Below are positions 1 to 7,764 of a stretch of 19,937 bases of DNA, one piece after another; position 1 is the first letter of the stretch, and every line of letters starts with the position of its first letter. The stretch comes from Nitrososphaerales archaeon TH5895 (GTDB lineage: Archaea > Thermoproteota > Nitrososphaeria > Nitrososphaerales > Nitrososphaeraceae): contig JAATVS010000371.1 in assembly GCA_014523695.1 (NCBI GenBank), forward strand, positions 1-19,937. Reading direction: 5' to 3'. The position numbers were made by a program, and so were the translations under genes. A model generated the notes under the pieces. It worked only from the letters and a program-made list of their open reading frames with translations, was not told the DNA's origin and ran no database searches.

Positions 1-1
1 A

Positions 2-124
<123 letters not shown>

Positions 125-182
125 CATCAAGAATCAAATAAATCGAGGAAATTTTGACTGCTACTTGCTATAACTTGAAGAC

Positions 183-203
183 GAGTTTAAGAGTCTTTAA
201 CTC
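183..203. promoter_or_regulatory. near-perfect palindrome overlapping TATA-like elements upstream of coaD
   Basis: Two 10-nt arms around a single central base; nine of the ten arm positions are complementary. Each arm contains a TTTAA element of the kind that acts as a TATA box in this phylum, 30-45 nt ahead of the coaD start at 234. It could be the coaD promoter, and the symmetry suggests that a dimeric regulator could bind over it. The promoter role is inferred from position. Confidence 0.35.
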
Positions 204-233
204 ATCAATCTATGGAAACCCTAGTTAGACGAC

Positions 234-716
234 GTGTCTTCATCACAATTTGATTTAGTAGCCACGGGAGGTACATTCGATGAAATTCATGCTGGACATC
301 GGGAATTGCTAACTAGAGCATTCAGTTTGGGAAAACGTGTGGTCATAGGGGTATCAAGTGACGATTTCGCAGAAACGAAGAAAGGTAAGAATAGACTAAG
401 ACATAGGTTCGGATCTAGAGTATCTCGATTAGTTCAATTTATACATGATGAGTTTGGAAATGTGAATTTTGAGATTAAAGAACTAAATGACGCTTTTGGA
501 CCCACTAGCACCGACAAGAATCTCCAAGCTCTGGTAGTCAGTGAAGAGACTGAACCGAAGGGACATGAAATTAATGAGATCCGATTAAGGAGTGGCATTG
601 ACCCACTGGTAATAGTTACAGTTACAATGATAAAGGCAAAAGACGGACAACCCCTCTCATCTTCTAGAATTCGTGATGGAGAGATAGATAGTCATGGGAG
701 AGTCTTGAAAAAGTAG
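234..716 (+). CDS. coaD: phosphopantetheine adenylyltransferase (archaeal type)
   Basis: Transfers AMP from ATP to 4'-phosphopantetheine, giving dephospho-CoA, the penultimate step of coenzyme A synthesis, in the cytoplasm. The 160-aa product has the nucleotidyltransferase fold signatures: GTFDEIHAGH near residues 13-22, which carries the HxGH nucleotide-binding motif, and the C-terminal SSSRIRDGEI near residues 142-151, equivalent to the ISSTKIR-type loop. The length fits the archaeal/eukaryotic PPAT family, which differs from bacterial CoaD in sequence. The start is GTG at 234; the ATG at 212 is in another frame and no in-frame ATG lies upstream. A palindrome with TATA-like elements sits about 30 nt upstream. 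The neighbour on the right is convergent. Confidence 0.9.
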   Translation: MSSSQFDLVATGGTFDEIHAGHRELLTRAFSLGKRVVIGVSSDDFAETKKGKNRLRHRFGSRVSRLVQFIHDEFGNVNFEIKELNDAFGPTSTDKNLQALVVSEETEPKGHEINEIRLRSGIDPLVIVTVTMIKAKDGQPLSSSRIRDGEIDSHGRVLKK

Positions 717-787
717 AGTGGATCATAGAAATCTTTTGCCTTATAATCGAAACCCTTTCTGTGACCATTCTAGGGACCAAAATCATA

Positions 788-937
788 ATGGTTTGTGAAA
801 TACTTCTTAGCTTGGAACCTGTTCATTCAACTAATGGTTCACAGCCTGACTATATTTTTGCAAATATCTTGGCTTCGAATATTATCACAACGACTGCATT
901 ACAAATACGACGAATTTTAGGATATGACAATTCTTAG
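788..937 (+). CDS. possible small ORF of 49 aa, unknown
   Basis: An ATG-started frame of 49 codons in the 242-nt gap between coaD and the convergent 103-aa gene. The predicted product has an acidic, hydrophobic N-terminus (MVCEILLSLEP) and a helix-like C-terminal half (ILASNIITTTALQIRRILGY). A TTATAA element lies near 735-742, about 47 nt before the ATG, and a weak AGGGA sits 13 nt upstream. I do not recognise a family. The composition looks protein-like, but the frame is short and could be chance. Confidence 0.3.
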   Translation: MVCEILLSLEPVHSTNGSQPDYIFANILASNIITTTALQIRRILGYDNS

Positions 938-960
938 CGAGACGTGTAGCATGATCCTTC

Positions 961-1270
961 ATTCCATATCAATATAGACCGTTTTCTTGTAAGTTCGAAT
1001 AGAGAGGGGCTTCCTCCCTTCAAAAAGTATCTTATGAGCAGTCTTTTGAAGCTTATCAGTTGATTCTTCGTCTGACATCATTACGCTATGCGAACTGTCG
1101 TCATCTAACACCACAATTATTTCTTTCTCACCGACTGTGGCTGAATGTTTGAGCTTATGCTCTTTTCTGTTTGAGGATAGTATCCACATTAACTTCTCAG
1201 CTTCGTACTCATCTTCGCATACGATATTTTCTGTGTCCCTTGTTTCGCTAATCAAAGGGATTGTCCTCAT
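961..1270 (-). CDS. conserved-looking hypothetical protein, 103 aa, downstream of trpS
   Basis: Small acidic cytosolic protein on the same strand as trpS, overlapping its 3' end by 23 nt, so the two are probably co-transcribed and translationally coupled. The frame is open back to 1372, but that longer form would sit 125 nt inside trpS; the ATG at 1270-1268 gives a 103-residue product and is preferred. It has no signal peptide, membrane segment or cysteine cluster. The sequence alternates strand-like stretches (EKEIIVVLDDD; LSIRTYKKTVYIDME) with charged helices, suggesting a compact alpha/beta fold. I do not recognise the family, and its place behind TrpRS is the only functional hint. The stop is at the end of the frame near 959-961. 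Confidence 0.6.
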
Positions 1271-2429
1271 ATAGAAACTTAGCGATTTGATTCCTTGCTT
1301 GATCTCTTCGTCTAGTAAACTCAGATATAAATAACTTAGTCTGAATGGCAAGATCAGATTTACACTCGCCACATAGTAAATTACCTGTTCTACATTTTAG
1401 AGATCGCTCAAACGATACCTTTCCATCGTCAAAGAAATGGCTTAGGTACCAAAAGACAGGGCATGCATCTGGATCTCCACCTAACATCCTTTGTAGTCCA
1501 ACAGACGGCTGCCCACCGGTGTACGCACCAGAGATCTTGTTTTCAATCGTTTCCGGGTCGTCGGTTGTAAAAATAGCACTAGTTGGTTTTGATGATGACA
1601 TCTTACCATTCATTTCAAGGCTCGGTACAAACTTACTGTGGACTTGGGCAGGTTTATAGTACCCCATCTTTTCAGCGACATCTCTCGTAATTCTCCAATA
1701 CGGATCCTGATCAATCGCGGCAGGAATTAGAACACGTGTCGGTTTTTGTTCGATCAATGACGGCAAGAAGCACGGAGCGGCCTGAATAGCGGGAAAACTT
1801 ATCATTCCGACATTAGATGAGGGTCTATATCCAAATACGGCCTTTGCAGTAGAAAAAGTTAATCTCTTTGAGATCTCTAAATAAAGAGGATATAAAGCCT
1901 TTATATCCTTCGTATCAATTATGATTCTAGTCAGCTTTGGATCAAATCCCATTGCTATAACGTCAAGAATATTGTCGTAAGCATACCTCTCCACTTCTTG
2001 CGAGCTAAGATGTTGGCTGTAGAGAAATTTTTCGTCATCAGTTATCTGAAATAACAGTCTGGATCTGAATGTATCTTGGAGATACTTTGTAAAAAACCAA
2101 GGCATCAGGTGACCCATGTGAACATGGCCAGAAGGGCCTCTACCTGTGTAGAGGTAAAAATTCTCCCCTTTTTTGTATGCATCCAGAACTTTGTCAAAGT
2201 CCCTGTGAGAAAAGAAAAAGCCACGTGATAAGAGAGGATGAATTTGTCCGGTGAACATCCTCAATTTCTCGATAATTTCAGGAGTGATTAATCGAGTACC
2301 GAAATCTTGGACAATTTTATTATAGTCAACAATTCCGTCGACTTGCCATGGGGTCACGTTATAATCCCCCTTTAAATTGCCTGTTTCATTAAATGACGAC
2401 TCATCGATTTCTTCATCAGGTGCATTCAT
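1248..2429 (-). CDS. trpS: tryptophanyl-tRNA synthetase
   Basis: Class I aminoacyl-tRNA synthetase that charges tRNA-Trp with tryptophan. The 393-aa product carries the GRGPSGHVHMGH signature (HIGH-type HMGH at residues 104-107) and the KMSSS loop at residues 276-280. The region between them, with YTGRGPSG and PAIQAAPCF, matches the archaeal/eukaryotic TrpRS type rather than the short bacterial enzyme. The start ATG at 2429-2427 fits a TATA element about 29 nt upstream, within the divergent promoter shared with pheS. The 3' end overlaps the next minus-strand gene by 23 nt. Its C-terminal tail has a small cysteine group, CRTGNLLCGEC, which could bind a metal but is also compatible with ordinary variation. 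Confidence 0.95.
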   Translation of the reverse strand: MNAPDEEIDESSFNETGNLKGDYNVTPWQVDGIVDYNKIVQDFGTRLITPEIIEKLRMFTGQIHPLLSRGFFFSHRDFDKVLDAYKKGENFYLYTGRGPSGHVHMGHLMPWFFTKYLQDTFRSRLLFQITDDEKFLYSQHLSSQEVERYAYDNILDVIAMGFDPKLTRIIIDTKDIKALYPLYLEISKRLTFSTAKAVFGYRPSSNVGMISFPAIQAAPCFLPSLIEQKPTRVLIPAAIDQDPYWRITRDVAEKMGYYKPAQVHSKFVPSLEMNGKMSSSKPTSAIFTTDDPETIENKISGAYTGGQPSVGLQRMLGGDPDACPVFWYLSHFFDDGKVSFERSLKCRTGNLLCGECKSDLAIQTKLFISEFTRRRDQARNQIAKFLYEDNPFD

Positions 2430-2454
2430 TTCAATTATTTTACGGGGATGAGCT

Positions 2455-2470
2455 GATTAAACGTTTAAAA
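2455..2470. promoter_or_regulatory. divergent trpS/pheS promoter core
   Basis: A perfect 12-bp palindrome, TTAAACGTTTAA (2457-2468), provides a TATA-like TTTAA on each strand. On the plus strand GTTTAAAA (2463-2470) is centred about 37 nt before the pheS ATG. On the minus strand GTTTAATC (2462-2455) is centred about 29 nt before the trpS ATG. Short leaders would result on both sides. The assignment rests on position and sequence only. Confidence 0.5.
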
Positions 2471-2503
2471 AGTGTTCTTCACTGAAAAGATTAAAATCAA
2501 ATT

Positions 2504-4015
2504 ATGGCGTATAAAGTAACTGCTTTACACCCTATCGAGAAAAAGATTCTCGAACTTGTAGGTAATGACGGATCTATCACAATTGAAACATTGTCAGACA
2601 AGAGCGGCTTGACAATTGACCAGGTGAGGAGAGGAGTGGAACGGCTAAAATTCAAGAAGCTAATCTTGATCTCTCAAGACTTTTCTGTCTTCTTTGAATT
2701 GGATGATCGTGGGAGATCTGCACTAGCCCACGGATTACCTGAGAGGAGGCTGGTTAATGCCATTCAACTAGAGCCTGATAAAGGGATGGCGTTGCTCGCA
2801 AAGAGTCGAGCATTTGAAAAGGATGAATTGGGTGCAGCCATCAGGATCGCAAGAGATCAAAACCATTGGTTGCTTCAGGCATCTAGTAACACAAATAAAG
2901 CTAACTTAAAAATTAGCCAGGCAGTAACAGAGATCTCGCCAGAAGAAAGAGTCATTGAAAGATTCAGAAGTGTGCAAAGAATCTCTGAAACTGAACTAAG
3001 TGATTTTGAGAAGAAAGGCACTGAGCTTCTTATAAGGAGGCCAAATTATCTAAAAAAGATTCAACGACAAGTTGTTACTATATCATTAACACCAATAGGG
3101 CAGGCAACTGCTGCTGAAGTCTCTGCTTCCAAATCCGCCCACACAGAGTTCGCTAAATCAAATACTAGAACAAAGGATCGACCTGACAGATTTGTATTAG
3201 ACCTTGAGGCAGCAGTTAAGACTGCGTTACCAGGCAAAACACACCCTTTAACTGATTTAATTGCAGAGATTAAGGAGATTTTCTTGAGCTTAGGATTTAC
3301 TGAGATAGATGGTGATATTATCCAGACTTCCTTTTGGAATTTTGATGCATTGTTTACACTTCAGGATCATCCTGCCAGGGAAATGCATGATACGTACTAT
3401 CTTTCTGGCGTGAAAAATGTAGCGGAAATTGCTAACGAAGAGCAGATCGCGAATGTTTCTGAAATACACAACAAGAATTCAATGAATGCTTGGGATATTC
3501 AGGAGGCTAATCGCCTAGTTTTACGTACACATACAACGCCAGTCACATTGAAGTATCTGGCAGATACCCAACCTAATGAAGCAAAGATCTTCTCAGTGGG
3601 GACTGTTTTTAGGAATGAAAAAGTAACGAAGGGTCATCTCTCTGAATTTTTTCAGATTGAAGGTATAGTCACGAAACCTGATGCCTCAATAAGGGATCTA
3701 ATGGGGTTCCAATCGGAATTCTACCACAAATTAGGGATCCAAAAAGTAAAGTTTTGGCCTACATTTTTCCCGTACACTGAACCATCGTTACAGTCAATGG
3801 TGTACATCGAAAAAATCGATAAATGGTTGGAACTCTTTGGGATGGGAATATTTAGGGATGAAGTCACGATTCCCATGAAGATAAGAAATCCGGTTCTTGC
3901 TTGGGGAGGGGGACTCGAGCGTCTAGCAATGTTGCGTCTTGGTATAGATGATATAAGAACACTTTACAGCAACAAGATTGAGTGGTTAAGGAGCGTTCCC
4001 AAATGCCAGTTGTAG
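2504..4015 (+). CDS. pheS: phenylalanyl-tRNA synthetase alpha subunit
   Basis: Catalytic subunit of the alpha2-beta2 class II enzyme that charges tRNA-Phe. The 503-aa product starts with a winged-helix region (about residues 5-75), as in archaeal/eukaryotic PheS, where N-terminal DNA-binding-like folds contact the tRNA. The class II core is in the second half: motif 2 around residues 360-385 (VGTVFRNE...HLSEFFQIEG) and motif 3 around 467-477 (GGGLERLAML). The length matches the archaeal family. The start ATG at 2504 lies behind the divergent TATA element. The end overlaps pheT by 13 nt, indicating coupled translation of the two subunits. Confidence 0.95.
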   Translation: MAYKVTALHPIEKKILELVGNDGSITIETLSDKSGLTIDQVRRGVERLKFKKLILISQDFSVFFELDDRGRSALAHGLPERRLVNAIQLEPDKGMALLAKSRAFEKDELGAAIRIARDQNHWLLQASSNTNKANLKISQAVTEISPEERVIERFRSVQRISETELSDFEKKGTELLIRRPNYLKKIQRQVVTISLTPIGQATAAEVSASKSAHTEFAKSNTRTKDRPDRFVLDLEAAVKTALPGKTHPLTDLIAEIKEIFLSLGFTEIDGDIIQTSFWNFDALFTLQDHPAREMHDTYYLSGVKNVAEIANEEQIANVSEIHNKNSMNAWDIQEANRLVLRTHTTPVTLKYLADTQPNEAKIFSVGTVFRNEKVTKGHLSEFFQIEGIVTKPDASIRDLMGFQSEFYHKLGIQKVKFWPTFFPYTEPSLQSMVYIEKIDKWLELFGMGIFRDEVTIPMKIRNPVLAWGGGLERLAMLRLGIDDIRTLYSNKIEWLRSVPKCQL

Positions 4016-5676
4016 AAGTCCCGCTGAGCGTCCTAGCTGAGTCGTTTCCTACGAACTCACTTGAAGATATCATCTCCTCTCTGCCTTTCATAGGCCTTGA
4101 TATTGAAGGTAAAACTAAGAAGCATATTAGAATAGAATACAATCCAAATCGGCCAGACTTTTCTTCCTATTACGGAATTGTGCGTGCCTTAAAGGGGTAT
4201 CTCGGATTGGAAACGGGAATTCCCAAATATGAAATAAATAATGATAAGAGGTTTAAGATCCAGACAACCAAATCAGTAAAATCGATTAGACCTTACATTA
4301 GGGCACTAGTTGCTAAGGATAGAGCGTTAGATAGTGACATCATCAAGATGTTAATAGACATGCAAGAAGATCTGCATACGGGAATATGTAATAGAAGGAA
4401 GACAGCTTCCATAGGCTTGCATAATCTTGAAAGGATACGGTTTCCTCTATGTTACTCTGCAGCTGGCTCGGAAGTCTCGTTTATTCCCCTAGATTCCAGT
4501 CAGACTCTTTCACTCAACGAGATCCTGAATTCAATGGATGTGGGTAAGAAGTACTCTAATTTGCTTGGAAGGCCAAACGAGTTCCCTATACTGCTAGACA
4601 TAAAAAAACAGGTTGTATCGTTCCCACCCATTGTAAATTCAAAATTTACCATGTTAGACAATCTGTCGAGGGGAATATTTGTTGAAGTCACTGGAATTGA
4701 CCCAAAAGTAGCTGATCTTATTTCAGCTATTTATGCTGCGACATTGTCCGACCTGAACTTCAAGGTTTATCACGTTACAATAAGTGAAAATGACGGGTCT
4801 TCAACTAAATCTCCAGATATGAGACCTTTGCCACTATCAGCGAGTTTTACGGAGATAAATAGATGTCTAGGAACCGAATTTTCTCGAGAGGAAATTGTTA
4901 GGGCTGCAGCTCGTAGTCGGTTAGGCACAAAGAATTTAGGACGTAGAACGCTCACGTGTGTAGTACCTAGGTATAGAAATGACATTCGACAGGTTAGAGA
5001 TTTGATTGAGGAGGTGATGATCGGGTTTGGAATATTCAAACTCTCCCCAACATTACCAATGGTTAATGTAACTGGAAGTAGGAGCACAAAGTCTGTTCTT
5101 ATCGATAAGATCAAAGAGGTATTAGTTGGTCTAGGGCTATTGGAAATCAGAAATGTTGTTATAGTTTCGAGGTTTCTACAGTTTGAATCCATGGGGCTGG
5201 AGGCTGATGAGTCGTCAATTTTTAAGATTGAGAATTCTCTGATATCCGGACAGGATATCTTGCGTAATTCTCTTCTTCCTTTGCTAGTTGATACTATTGG
5301 ACATAACGTTCATAGCTCATATCCACAGAACATCTTTGAGGTTGGCAAGGTGTTTACAAGAGGGGGAACTGAAACTGAAAAATGGCATCTTTGTGTAGCA
5401 GTTGCATACAATAGAGCCGACTATACCAGTATCAAATCAATATTGCAAGCGTTCCTGAAAGTTGCGTTTGGCAAAGATGTGACAACAATACCGAGTTCTC
5501 AAAGTGGAGAATACGCCAATGGTCGCTCGGCGGATATTATGGTAGAAGGAAAGATAGTCGGGAGAATAGGCGAAATTAGTGATTCCGTAATGCAGAGTCA
5601 TAGGATACGTGTGCCTGTGGCAGCCTACGAAATAGATCTTTCTTCGTTTCTATTTTCATTTCGAGGATCAATTTGA
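4003..5676 (+). CDS. pheT: phenylalanyl-tRNA synthetase beta subunit
   Basis: Structural and editing subunit of PheRS. I chose ATG 4003 (557 aa) over the in-frame GTG 3982 because the product then begins MPVVEVPL, as archaeal beta subunits do, and AAGGAG at 3988-3993 sits 9 nt before it. Visible domains are B1 near the N-terminus (YNPNRPDFSSYYGIVRAL), the B3/B4 region around residues 105-170 (HTGICNRRKTASIGLHNLE), a B5 helix-rich region (SREEIVRAAARSRLG), and a catalytic-like C-terminal core (QDILRNSLLPLLVDTIGHN, then FEVGKVF). There is no N-terminal tRNA-binding OB domain and no C-terminal B8 domain, which is normal for the archaeal type. It overlaps pheS by 13 nt. Confidence 0.94.
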   Translation: MPVVEVPLSVLAESFPTNSLEDIISSLPFIGLDIEGKTKKHIRIEYNPNRPDFSSYYGIVRALKGYLGLETGIPKYEINNDKRFKIQTTKSVKSIRPYIRALVAKDRALDSDIIKMLIDMQEDLHTGICNRRKTASIGLHNLERIRFPLCYSAAGSEVSFIPLDSSQTLSLNEILNSMDVGKKYSNLLGRPNEFPILLDIKKQVVSFPPIVNSKFTMLDNLSRGIFVEVTGIDPKVADLISAIYAATLSDLNFKVYHVTISENDGSSTKSPDMRPLPLSASFTEINRCLGTEFSREEIVRAAARSRLGTKNLGRRTLTCVVPRYRNDIRQVRDLIEEVMIGFGIFKLSPTLPMVNVTGSRSTKSVLIDKIKEVLVGLGLLEIRNVVIVSRFLQFESMGLEADESSIFKIENSLISGQDILRNSLLPLLVDTIGHNVHSSYPQNIFEVGKVFTRGGTETEKWHLCVAVAYNRADYTSIKSILQAFLKVAFGKDVTTIPSSQSGEYANGRSADIMVEGKIVGRIGEISDSVMQSHRIRVPVAAYEIDLSSFLFSFRGSI

Positions 5677-6051
5677 GAGGAATGTTAACACTGTGAACAA
5701 CGAATGTGATCTAGTGAGTATTTTGAGCTGGGTCATCGAAGTCGATGTCCCTGCTAATTGTAAGTTGTGAATCATACAAGAAGGACTGTACATACTAAGC
5801 TAGCAGAGGCCTAGTTATATCCGCATCCACCCTTACTGAAATTTCTTCTGGCGTTTTAAGGTGAGTATGCAACCTGACATAATCAAATACTGATATTATG
5901 ATACTTGTTACATTTTGGGGCTTTATCCTGAATATCTACCCCGTGAAGGTATCCATAAGTAAAACTGCATTCGAGGATAAACCAATGGCTTTAGGACTAT
6001 TCAAGTATTTCTTCCTCTAATTGAACTAAACCGCCACTTAGACAGTATTAT
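5677..6051. other. gene-poor intergenic stretch between pheT and the ycaO region
   Basis: No convincing intact gene was found on either strand. The minus strand holds a possible broken small gene (listed separately). The plus strand has only very short frames, the longest being a GTG-started 25-codon frame at about 5692. A TATA-like GTATATATTT near 6055-6063 could fire in either direction. Confidence 0.5.
5795..6004 (-). pseudogene. possible small gene interrupted by in-frame TAG
   Basis: On the minus strand a TTG codon at 6004-6002 is preceded by AGAGGA at an 8-nt spacing. It opens a frame of 22 codons (product begins MNSPKAIGLSSNAVLLMD) that meets TAG at 5938-5936. In the same frame another 46 sense codons follow before TAG at 5797-5795, and they read like protein (SIIISVFDYVRLHTHLKTPE). 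One base change from TGG would give this TAG, so a 69-aa gene with a single nonsense mutation is the simplest reading. A genuine 22-aa peptide or a chance frame are the alternatives. I recognise no family. Confidence 0.3.
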
Positions 6052-6168
6052 TCAAATATATACGTCTACTATCTCCCTTGTTATCCCCGTTAGAGAGTAC
6101 ACTAGGAGGGAATACACATGGTGTAATAGGCTACCAATGAATAGTTGTGGGTCAGAGGCGGGGGACAT
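6052..6168 (-). CDS. small ORF of 38 aa behind the Os1348-like gene
   Basis: ATG-started frame beginning 16 nt after the stop of the Os1348-like small gene. AAAGGA (6182-6177 on the minus strand) lies 8 nt before the ATG, one of the better ribosome binding sites in the window and consistent with a second gene in the same transcript. The predicted peptide starts MSPASDPQLFIGSLLHHVY; a hydrophobic middle (about residues 9-26) is followed by the tail TGITREIVDVYI. It may be a short membrane peptide or a peptide substrate for the neighbouring YcaO-TfuA pair; both are inference. No family is recognised. Confidence 0.4.
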   Translation of the reverse strand: MSPASDPQLFIGSLLHHVYSLLVYSLTGITREIVDVYI

Positions 6169-6184
6169 TATATCAATCCTTTAA

Positions 6185-6358
6185 TTATTTGAAATCAGCG
6201 ATCACACTTTTAATTATAGACTTTGCTTCAGGGGATATATCGTAAACATCTAACACCTTACTCGGTTCTGTAAGCAGGAGCCTTCTGAAATCTGGTTCGC
6301 TAGCTGCCTTAAGGAGTATGTCACCAACAATTCTTGCATCCCCTTTTCTACTTTCCAA
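6185..6358 (-). CDS. Os1348/NHLP-class small protein (candidate RiPP leader or precursor)
   Basis: A 57-aa frame, TTG 6358-6356 to TAA 6187-6185, divergent to ycaO. After a short N-terminus it shows the pattern of the Os1348-like NHLP clan: a helix with a conserved G and A (RIVGDILLKAASEPDFRRLL), then LLTEPSKVLDVYDISPEA, matching the clan rhythm G-x-A-x2-D/E-x-x-F-R-x-L-L-x-x-P-x-x-x-L-x-x-Y-D-L/I-T/S-x-E. It ends soon after the last helix, with no double-glycine and no separate core peptide. The start is uncertain: a stop lies directly upstream and TTG is the only start codon near the N-terminus. TATA-like elements lie at 6373-6378 and about 6383-6389. Family assignment is by eye. In other genomes this clan accompanies peptide-modifying enzymes, which fits the adjacent YcaO and TfuA. 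Confidence 0.6.
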   Translation of the reverse strand: MESRKGDARIVGDILLKAASEPDFRRLLLTEPSKVLDVYDISPEAKSIIKSVIADFK

Positions 6359-6370
6359 TCAGAATCAGGC

Positions 6371-6390
6371 TGTATATATCATCTTAATTT
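6371..6390. promoter_or_regulatory. candidate promoter(s) between the Os1348-like gene and ycaO
   Basis: TATATA at 6373-6378 is nearly symmetric. On the plus strand it would start a ycaO transcript near 6402 with a leader of about 55 nt. On the minus strand a neighbouring AATTAAG element (about 6383-6389) is placed correctly for a leaderless transcript at the TTG of the small gene. Position-based inference only. Confidence 0.35.
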
Positions 6391-6456
6391 GTAGTTTTCT
6401 AACTGCTGTATCTAACAAGAACATTATTATGCTGAAAAATTAATTTCGAATATGCA

Positions 6457-7764
6457 TTGCGACTGATAGACCGGATTAAATGGTCAAAAAATGGCACTAG
6501 CAGAATCCAATCGCCTGAAAAGACGCTTTTCGCAGTGGAACCAATCACAAAACTGATTGGGGTGACACGTGTTGGAAACATTACCCATCTGGACAGACTC
6601 GGAATACCCAATTATTCAGTTGTTCTCCCCGGTACTGAGGATTACATATGGGTTTACAGTGGTAAGGGTTTCACTATGAAGCAAGCAAGGACCAGCGGCC
6701 TTATGGAAGCCATAGAACGATACTCTTCATTGCCTAGTAGCTGTGAACGTCCAGTTATCCGGGGTTCATATAATGAACTGTCAAAAAAATATAATATTCT
6801 TAGTGCGGATGAAGTTTGCGAACCCCTCTCTGTTCAGTGCAGGGATGATTTGGTGATGGATTACATTCAGGGCTTTGATCTCGTCTCATACGAACAAATT
6901 TTAGTACCTATCGCTTTGGTCTTGTTTAGATATACTCAAGACGGTACGGCTGTCAATCCGTTCTCTTTCTCTCATACAAATGGACTTGCGTCGGGAAATG
7001 TCATAGAAGAAGCAGTTTGTCATGCTTTGTGCGAAGTTGTTGAGCGAGATGCGTCAAGTTTGGCAGACTTACGTTCGAGTGCCTTTCCATATCATCTATT
7101 AAAGCTCTTAACAAACAAGTTTAAGGAAGGTGGGTACCCAATCAACGAAATTACTTCGGATGTTATGGTTGATGAACCAAACTTATTTCCTATGCTCGAT
7201 TTAGAAGATACCATCATTCAACCGGCGAAGAATTTAGTGAGTAGGTTTAAGGCCGCAAATATATCCTTGATAGTCAAGGACATCACTAGCAATGTGGGAA
7301 TACCCACATTCAATGCTGCAAGCGTTGAGTGGCTGACTCAAAATTATGGTTATCTTGCTGAAGGAACGGGTACACACCCAGATGCCAGGATTGCCTTGGT
7401 AAGGGCAATTACCGAACTTGCACAGACTCGAGCGGCCAATATTCAAGGTTCTCGAGACGACCTTCGCAAAATTAATTACGTAGGTGAAAATTCAGAGGAT
7501 AAGAGGTCGTGGCAATTCATGAGTTCAGAACGAAAGATCAGTCTCTCGGAGGTGGATAGCTACTACAATGAAAACATACTAGATGATATAAAGTTAATTC
7601 TCCGTCAGCTTAAAGCCGTGGGATTAAAGAAAGCCATTGTAGTGGATTTGACCATACCGTGGATAGGGGTTCCTGTAGTAAGGGCCATCGTGCCAGGTAT
7701 GGAAACATTCAAGTTCACAAAATCTGTAGTAGGTCAAAGGGCGAGGGATTACATCAAAATATGA
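6457..7764 (+). CDS. ycaO: YcaO-domain cyclodehydratase/thioamide-forming enzyme (TfuA-associated type)
   Basis: YcaO enzymes use ATP to activate a peptide amide, making azoline rings or, with TfuA, thioamides. The 435-aa product carries the ATP-binding signatures in order: SGLMEAIERYS (residues 80-90), EAVCHALCEVVERD (185-198), and a GTGTHPDARIALVRAITE segment followed by Q323 and R325 (303-325). The N-terminal SPEKTLFAVEPITKLIGVTR and LDRLGIPNYSVVLP are typical of the TfuA-associated group. The C-terminus lacks the PxPxP ending of azoline-forming YcaOs, which favours thioamidation. The start is TTG 6457; no in-frame ATG or GTG lies near it. The stop overlaps the tfuA ATG by 4 nt. In methanogens the homologous pair thioamidates McrA, but no McrA gene is in this window, so the substrate is unknown. 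Confidence 0.9.
   Translation: MRLIDRIKWSKNGTSRIQSPEKTLFAVEPITKLIGVTRVGNITHLDRLGIPNYSVVLPGTEDYIWVYSGKGFTMKQARTSGLMEAIERYSSLPSSCERPVIRGSYNELSKKYNILSADEVCEPLSVQCRDDLVMDYIQGFDLVSYEQILVPIALVLFRYTQDGTAVNPFSFSHTNGLASGNVIEEAVCHALCEVVERDASSLADLRSSAFPYHLLKLLTNKFKEGGYPINEITSDVMVDEPNLFPMLDLEDTIIQPAKNLVSRFKAANISLIVKDITSNVGIPTFNAASVEWLTQNYGYLAEGTGTHPDARIALVRAITELAQTRAANIQGSRDDLRKINYVGENSEDKRSWQFMSSERKISLSEVDSYYNENILDDIKLILRQLKAVGLKKAIVVDLTIPWIGVPVVRAIVPGMETFKFTKSVVGQRARDYIKI

Noticed and set aside
3864..4142. 92-aa minus-strand frame over the pheS-pheT junction
   Set aside because: Antisense to two well-supported genes, with no recognisable features.
5692..5769. GTG-started 25-codon plus-strand frame behind pheT
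   Set aside because: Too short, with a poor ribosome binding site and nothing protein-like that stands out.
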